This document shows, piece after piece, positions 59,380-64,000 of a DNA stretch of 64,000 nt (its first letter is position 1; every line of letters begins with the position of its first letter). This DNA comes from Voacanga thouarsii. Taxonomy: Eukaryota; Streptophyta; Magnoliopsida; Gentianales; Apocynaceae. A program made the translations under genes and the position numbers. The stretch covers positions 2,604,001-2,668,000 of the forward strand of contig JANUWF010001819.1 in assembly GCA_026120185.1 (NCBI GenBank). The letters are read 5' to 3'. A model generated the notes under the pieces. That model made no database searches. It had not been told where the DNA came from and was given only the letters and a program-made list of their open reading frames with translations.

Positions 59380-60136
59380 CGGATTTTTCTACACATAGAG
59401 TTTTTTTATTGTACATTCTATATGCCTTTTTATTGGAAGAGTATACAAGAAATTTAGTCTCATCAAATTTTCTATCATATTTTTCAAGATTGTCTCCGGT
59501 ATTAAGAACAAAACATTTGCAGCTGAATACTTTAAAATAAGAAATTGAGGAAGATTTGTCAAACATAAGCTCAAAAGGTATTTTTCTTAGAAAGGGTCTT
59601 AACATCACTCGGTTAACAATATAACACACTATATTTATAGCTTCAGTTCAAAAGAATTTTGGAAGACAATTTTCACAAATTATGGATCTAGCCATTTCTT
59701 ATAAAGTTCTATTTTTTCTCTCAACAACACTGTTCTGTTGAGGGGTTTTAGTCACTGAAAAGTTGTGAAAAACTCTATTTTCATCACAAAAGTGTGTAAA
59801 CTCACTATTGCAAAATTCTCTACTATTGTCACTCCTAAGTGAAATCAATTTGCATCCAGTATAGTTTTGAATGCATTTGAATTACTTAGGGAATTTAGAA
59901 AATTCTTCATCTTTTTGTCCAAGAAACAAAGACTAAGTAAATCTTGAGAAGTTATCTACTAGAACATAAGTATACCTCTTACCACCAATGCTAGTGGTCC
60001 TTATTGGTCTAAACAAATCCATATGTATTAATTCAAGAGGTTTTGTGGTGGAAATTATTTTCTTGGGTTTGAAATATGTTTTGACTTGTTTTCCAAATTG
60101 GCAAGCATCATATATTTTGCTTTTATCAAACTTCAT
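59380..60136 (-). pseudogene. S integrase remnants
   Basis: Minus-strand pieces: 59933-60136 (ACQFGKQVKTYFKPK, LELIHMDLFRPI with the first catalytic Asp, GGKRYTYVLVDNFSRFT), a middle stretch with TPQQNSVVERKNRTLYEM, where the catalytic Glu lies, and 59342-59629 (CYIVNRVMLRPFL, PFELMFDKSSS, FSCKCFVLNTGDNLEKYDRK, KTLCVEKSVHV). This is a Copia integrase core and C-terminal region. The reading is cut at 59379 by G2 and continues in the linker at 41449-41025. Stops separate the pieces. Confidence 0.88.
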
Positions 60137-60156
60137 TTGGGCAATTCCCTAACAAG

Positions 60157-60633
60157 CTATTTTGAGGATAATTTGTTTAGCAAATCAAATGATACATGAT
60201 CTAGTCTTCTATGCCAAAGATATCCATTATTATCATGCACGGAAAGACATCTAATATCATGAGCTATAAGATCATTAAGATAGAATATATAAACATTCCC
60301 AACACGGTTAGCAACAAAGATTGTTTTATTATTTGAGCTGTCCATAATAGAGTAAGAATCTTTCTCAAAAATGAATTTGCAGCCATTGTCACATAATTGA
60401 CTAATGCTAAACAAGTTGTATTTCAGCTCATCAATCAACAATACTTGTTTGATAATGGTTGAAGATCCTTTACAAATGTTACCTATGCCAAATATTTTTT
60501 CTTTCTTTTTGTCTCCAAATGTAACGAATCCATCATTTATTGCCTGCACATCTTCTAATAAAGCTGCATTTTCGGTCATATGTCTTGAGCATTCGCTATC
60601 TATGAACCACTTTGTGAAGCCCATTTTCTCCAA
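60157..60633 (-). CDS. S protease and GAG-pre-integrase fragment
   Basis: An open frame of 158 codons. The protease active region reads WFIDSECSRHMTEN at residues 9-22 (family form DSGCSRHMT; the Gly after Asp-Ser is Glu, so activity is doubtful). The hydrophobic core follows with FGDKKKEKIFGIGNI, VLLIDELKYNLFSISQLCDN and the start of the integrase zinc site, YLWHRRLDHVSFDLLNKL. It is a fragment of the polyprotein; the ATG is merely internal. Confidence 0.85.
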   Translation of the reverse strand: MEKMGFTKWFIDSECSRHMTENAALLEDVQAINDGFVTFGDKKKEKIFGIGNICKGSSTIIKQVLLIDELKYNLFSISQLCDNGCKFIFEKDSYSIMDSSNNKTIFVANRVGNVYIFYLNDLIAHDIRCLSVHDNNGYLWHRRLDHVSFDLLNKLSSK

Positions 60634-60675
60634 TGAATGTACCTATACATGAGATGGGAGAGTGATTTTTGGTAC

Positions 60676-61221
60676 TCATATTTTCTTTGGTCCACGGGGG
60701 TTAGTAATGGTTCCTCTAATTTTCCAAATAATTCTTGCACCGAATTCCACTTTCTTCTTAACATAACACCTAGATGCTTTGTGTCTAGATCTTTCACAAT
60801 ATGTGCAATAATTGTATGTCATATATGAAGAAGCTGTTTTTACAAAATAGGACTTGTGTTTTCCTCTTTTGTGTAGATTACTATACCCAAGACCATTTCT
60901 ATTTCTAACCATCCATTGTGCTCTAAGAAGTTTATTCAAATTGCTTCGACCATCAGTGAATTTTTCAATACAAGTAGTGAGATCATCAACCTTCATTTTC
61001 ATATTATCAAATTCACAGATCATGACTTCAAGAGATGAAACTCGAACATACAAACATTTATTCTCAAAAGTAGAGCAATTCAAGAAAGTAGAAATGACTT
61101 CATTTTCTATATTCAGGTAGCATATAGAGTTAAGTAGAGTTCTGTTTTCATTTTTCAAATTGTCATTTTCAGTTGATAGAGAATAAATTTTCACTTTCAT
61201 TTCCTTGTTCCTTTTTGACAA
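60676..61221 (-). CDS. S gag C-terminal region with coiled coil and second zinc knuckle
   Basis: An open frame of 181 codons. The first half is helical and heptad-like (KVKIYSLSTENDNLKNENR, VSSLEVMICEFDNMKMKVDD), typical of the long coiled region in SIRE-type gags. Near residues 141-154 a CCHC knuckle, CTYCERSRHKASRC, has correct spacing (CX2CX4HX4C). The end, NPRGPKKI, matches the conserved GPKKxWVPK joint before protease. Two zinc knuckles with a coiled coil between them set this Copia group apart from C1-C3. Confidence 0.85.
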   Translation of the reverse strand: MSKRNKEMKVKIYSLSTENDNLKNENRTLLNSICYLNIENEVISTFLNCSTFENKCLYVRVSSLEVMICEFDNMKMKVDDLTTCIEKFTDGRSNLNKLLRAQWMVRNRNGLGYSNLHKRGKHKSYFVKTASSYMTYNYCTYCERSRHKASRCYVKKKVEFGARIIWKIRGTITNPRGPKKI

Positions 61222-61413
61222 TCGTTTCAGTTAATGGAATATATCAACAAGAAGAGCACTTGGATCATCAACATTATCGTAAGTTGAATCATGTAATTTA
61301 GCTCCAAGGTTAGATGAGGAGTGGTTTACCTTGTCTTCTACTACCGTGAAGTATATGTTAGCAGTTTCATTTTCAGAATCTCCATTTTTCTCAGATTCGG
61401 ACTAATTTTGGTC

Positions 61414-62270
61414 CTAAGTTTCCATTAGTCCTTTGCCCTTCTTTGTTTTTAGATCATTCTTCTTCTTTTTGAGCATTTTGCATTCTTTTTCATTGGCTAT
61501 TTGGCATTTTGCAATGAAATGTTCCATACTCTTGCATTCATAGCATTGAGGCTTAAATGATGAGGTCTGTCCCTTCCTTCTTATGAACTTCTTTCCTCTT
61601 TTAAAGTTTTTCTTTTTGAACATTCTTCTGAATTTCTTTGCAATCATGGCTAATTCTTCAGTATCTACTTCAGTTTCATCGTCACTATTAGATTGGCTAC
61701 TTTTAACGTCCTCATTAGCAGCTTTCAATGCTATTCTCCTTTTACCTTTGTCATGATCATCATATTCTGGAAACCTTTTGAGTTCCATTTCATGTGTTTG
61801 GAGAGAGCCAATTAGCTTTTTAGTCAGTAAGGTTTTTAGATCTTTAGATTCCTCCACAACTAGAGCTTTAGGTTGCCAGCTCTTAGGCAAAGCAACCAGA
61901 ATTTTTTTTATTTTGTTCACCAAGGGAATAGCTTTTCCCATAGGCCTTAAGTCCATTGGCAATGTTTGTGAATCTGGTAAACACATCAATTATACTCTCG
62001 TTTGGCTTCATACTGAACAACTCAGAATCATGAATCAAAAATGCCAACTTAGACTCCTTCACTTGATTTGTCCCCTTATGGATAACTTCAAGTAATCTCT
62101 ACATATCAGGAGCTGAATCATAGCCACTTACTTAGTTATATTCAGTGGCATCAAGGGTACAACACAAAATATTCATAGCTTGAAAATTCAATGTTATTTT
62201 GACATTGTCTTCAATATTATATCCATCACTCTCTTTTGGAACCATTTAACCTTCAATGCTTCTAGAAGGA
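61414..62270 (-). pseudogene. S gag N-terminal region with first zinc knuckle
   Basis: The open part (61414-61989) includes KIKKILVALPKSWQPK, EDVKSSQSNSDDETEVDTEE, a basic KKFRRMFKKKNFKRGKKF and the CCHC knuckle CYECKSMEHFIAKC with correct spacing. Above it, to about 62270, the frame carries stops but reads MNILCCTLDATEYN, HKGTNQVKESKLAFLIHDSE and FSMKPNESIIDVFTRFTNI, the UBN2-type gag of Copia. A gap with stops at 61222-61413 separates it from the second knuckle. Confidence 0.85.
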
Positions 62271-62478
62271 ACATATGGTTCTTTTTCAATTAAGTTCCAC
62301 AGTTCAAAATTTATTAAGCAAACATAGATTTTCATTCGATTTTTTTCAGAAAGTGTAATTTCTTTCAGTGAACAAAGGAGGTCTATTTGTCGAGGATTCT
62401 TCGATATAAGGAAGAGAGGAAATATTTGCCATAAGGATCTTTTCTACGAGGTTGTTTAGCCAAAGAAGAGTAGACCAA

Positions 62479-62490
62479 GCTCTAACACCA
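62479..62490 (-). other. S primer binding site, initiator-Met type, altered
   Basis: The minus strand reads TGGTGTTAGAGC against TGGTATCAGAGC, two changes, immediately next to the 5' LTR. Confidence 0.8.
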
Positions 62491-62492
62491 AA

Positions 62493-63772
62493 TGAAAAAC
62501 CTTAGGAGGGTGAATAAGGTTTTTGATAAATTTAAACTGCTTTTCAAAAATCTGTTTTGAGATATTCGTTTGTATTTCGGATAAAAAAGATGGCTACTGA
62601 TACAATGAGAAGCTTTTGGAATGTCTTAAATATCAACAACAATATAAATGAGATGAGATACACGATGTGCAATTAATACAAAAGTGAAGATAGGTTGGTG
62701 AGAAACATAAAGGTTTCTTTTGAGTAATTTGAAAACTTTTGAGAAAGGAAGTTTGCAACTTGTTGAAATTAAATGTAGAGAAAGTGAATACGAGATTTAT
62801 TATGGTTTGATCTACCAAGATCTACATCTACTACCTTAAACTCACACTTAAGGATTTTTAACCAAATTTCATTAAACTCACCCAACTCAATAGTATTTAT
62901 CTACACCAATTACATAAGAGGATCACCATACTTGGTTTTTATAAAATCTCTCAATCAATTAACAAATCAAGGTTCACCCCAAATGGGTATTACACCACAA
63001 CCTTGATATACAAAGAGGATTATAGAAATGAACCAGAGATAGCTCGTTCTTTTTGAGAAAATATACAAGCAAATATGCACAAACAATCTTTACCTTCTTG
63101 AAGCAATTTGATTTTACTTTGAAGTAGTATAAAAAAGGAGACTTTTGTATTCTAGAGAATACGAGTGTTTTTTAGAAAGATAGGATAAAAATTTACTTTA
63201 AAGTCGAGTTTTGAAACCTTTTATAAGAGCAAAAAGTAGAGCTCTGACGACTAGTTTCACGTTGTCAGATTTTTTGGAGTTTTGGACTCAAAGATCGGAC
63301 GAGGGTGCGTCCAAAAGGTGAGTCCAAAATAACACTTTTTTTAAGAAAAATTTACTTGACACTGTTTATAGAGTTTTGGACGAGGTTTTTGGATGCAGAG
63401 TCATCCAAACTACTCAATCCAAAATTTTGAAGACCTAAAACTTTGAAATCTTTTTGTTTATGTGCTTCAAGATAGAAATAAATTAAATCATAAGGTAAAG
63501 AGATATTGGAATTTTACAAGTAATACCTTAACAACGATTTCTAGTCTAAAGTTCTTTAACAAGGACTTCTTGGTATACAATCTCTTAAGCTTGGTCTTCT
63601 ACTTGATCACACATTCTTGAATTCTATTGCTCAAGAGTTGCTTAGCAATCTTATTTGCATGCCTTCAAATAATTGAGGTTAAACATGTCCTATCACATAA
63701 AGATTACATAAGTTAGTCCTCATTAATGTTTATCATAAATCAAAACATAGGAGAATGCCCTTAGGGCTAACA
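62493..63772 (-). repeat. S 5' LTR
   Basis: 1280 bp, plus-strand start TGAAAAACC, end TTAGGGCTAACA, followed by GAGCC. Longer than the 3' LTR by about 50 bp, largely from an extra segment near 63535-63590. Confidence 0.9.
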
Positions 63773-64000
63773 GAGCCTTTATTTAGGATATCTGCTAAGG
63801 TCAAATCATGTTGGTGTTATCCTAACTCCTATATAGCAATTTTAGCTAGTTACTTTCCGGGGTTCTCAAATAAAGAAGAGATCTTTACTTTGTACTTCTA
63901 AAGTTAGGAACATTTGTTATTTTCTCCCAACTTTTCAGAACAGAAATTTTAATATGGACTTGGTCCACGTGGATGAACAGTTTTAGGATAGTTGTACCAT
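63773..64000. other. Host DNA right of element S
   Basis: Continuation of the sequence that ends at 34930. No gene is seen in the 228 bp. Confidence 0.5.

Larger units (their letters stand above)
34931..63772 (-). mobile_element. S: SIRE/Maximus-like Copia element, split by G2
   Basis: A minus-strand element with LTRs at 62493-63772 (5') and 34931-36159 (3'), flanked by GAGAC and GAGCC (4/5). The primer site at 62479-62490 reads TGGTGTTAGAGC, an altered initiator-Met type. Gag has two zinc knuckles with a long helical region between, followed by protease, integrase, RT and RNase H. An extra ORF follows RNase H, as in the SIRE/Maximus group. G2 (41456-59373) interrupts the integrase-RT linker. 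Without G2 the element is about 10.9 kb. Confidence 0.88.

Overview
The window is nuclear DNA of a flowering plant, probably a eudicot. It is AT-rich, host genes carry GT-AG introns, and most of the sequence is layered LTR retrotransposons of the plant Copia and Ty3/gypsy types, plus a fragment of plastid 16S rRNA. There is no prokaryotic gene organisation. Almost every coding remnant is broken, so I describe it as a repeat-rich chromosome segment with decayed host genes. The species cannot be named from the sequence.

Host part, 1-6178. Two minus-strand genes with recognisable exons and splice sites lie here: a calmodulin-lysine N-methyltransferase-like gene (1-1822, cut by the window edge) and a ribosomal protein L24 (eL24) gene (2938-3786). 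Both keep introns, so they are not processed copies, and both carry disabling point changes. A short tandemly duplicated coding-like piece (4039-4318) follows, then AT-rich DNA. A further plus-strand host gene seems to start near 17903 and end at 34153; its last exon is split by a retrotransposon.

Element C1 (Copia, plus, 6179-10591) has two identical 357-bp LTRs and a perfect GATAT target duplication. It is the youngest insertion, yet it has no gag and its pol frame is broken many times. Element C2 (Copia, minus, 11687-17563) is old and flanked by AGGTT; a paralogous empty copy of its target lies at 5571-5760. Element C3 (Copia, minus, 18889-34056) sits in the host exon. Its 3' LTR holds plastid 16S rDNA, and its gag is split by G1 (Ty3/gypsy, Athila-like, minus, 23003-32910). 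G1 has gag and an accessory ORF but no visible pol, and its 5' LTR is split by a 1517-bp solo LTR with a CCATT duplication.

Element S (SIRE/Maximus-like Copia, minus, 34931-63772) carries an extra ORF between RNase H and the 3' LTR. It is split between integrase and reverse transcriptase by G2 (Ty3/gypsy, minus, 41456-59373), which has 4.5-kb LTRs. G2 holds an Athila-like LTR (48292-51794), which itself contains a Copia-type solo LTR. A second solo LTR of that same family sits in G2's 5' LTR. The deepest point is therefore four insertions deep.

The points most worth a second look are: the contradiction between C1's perfect LTRs and ruined interior, including a recurrent TG-to-GT swap in CCTGA words; accessory ORFs sharing an FYANM motif in both a gypsy-type and a Copia-type element; the plastid rDNA inside an LTR; and the host exon whose frame reads through cleanly when C3 and one target copy are ignored.
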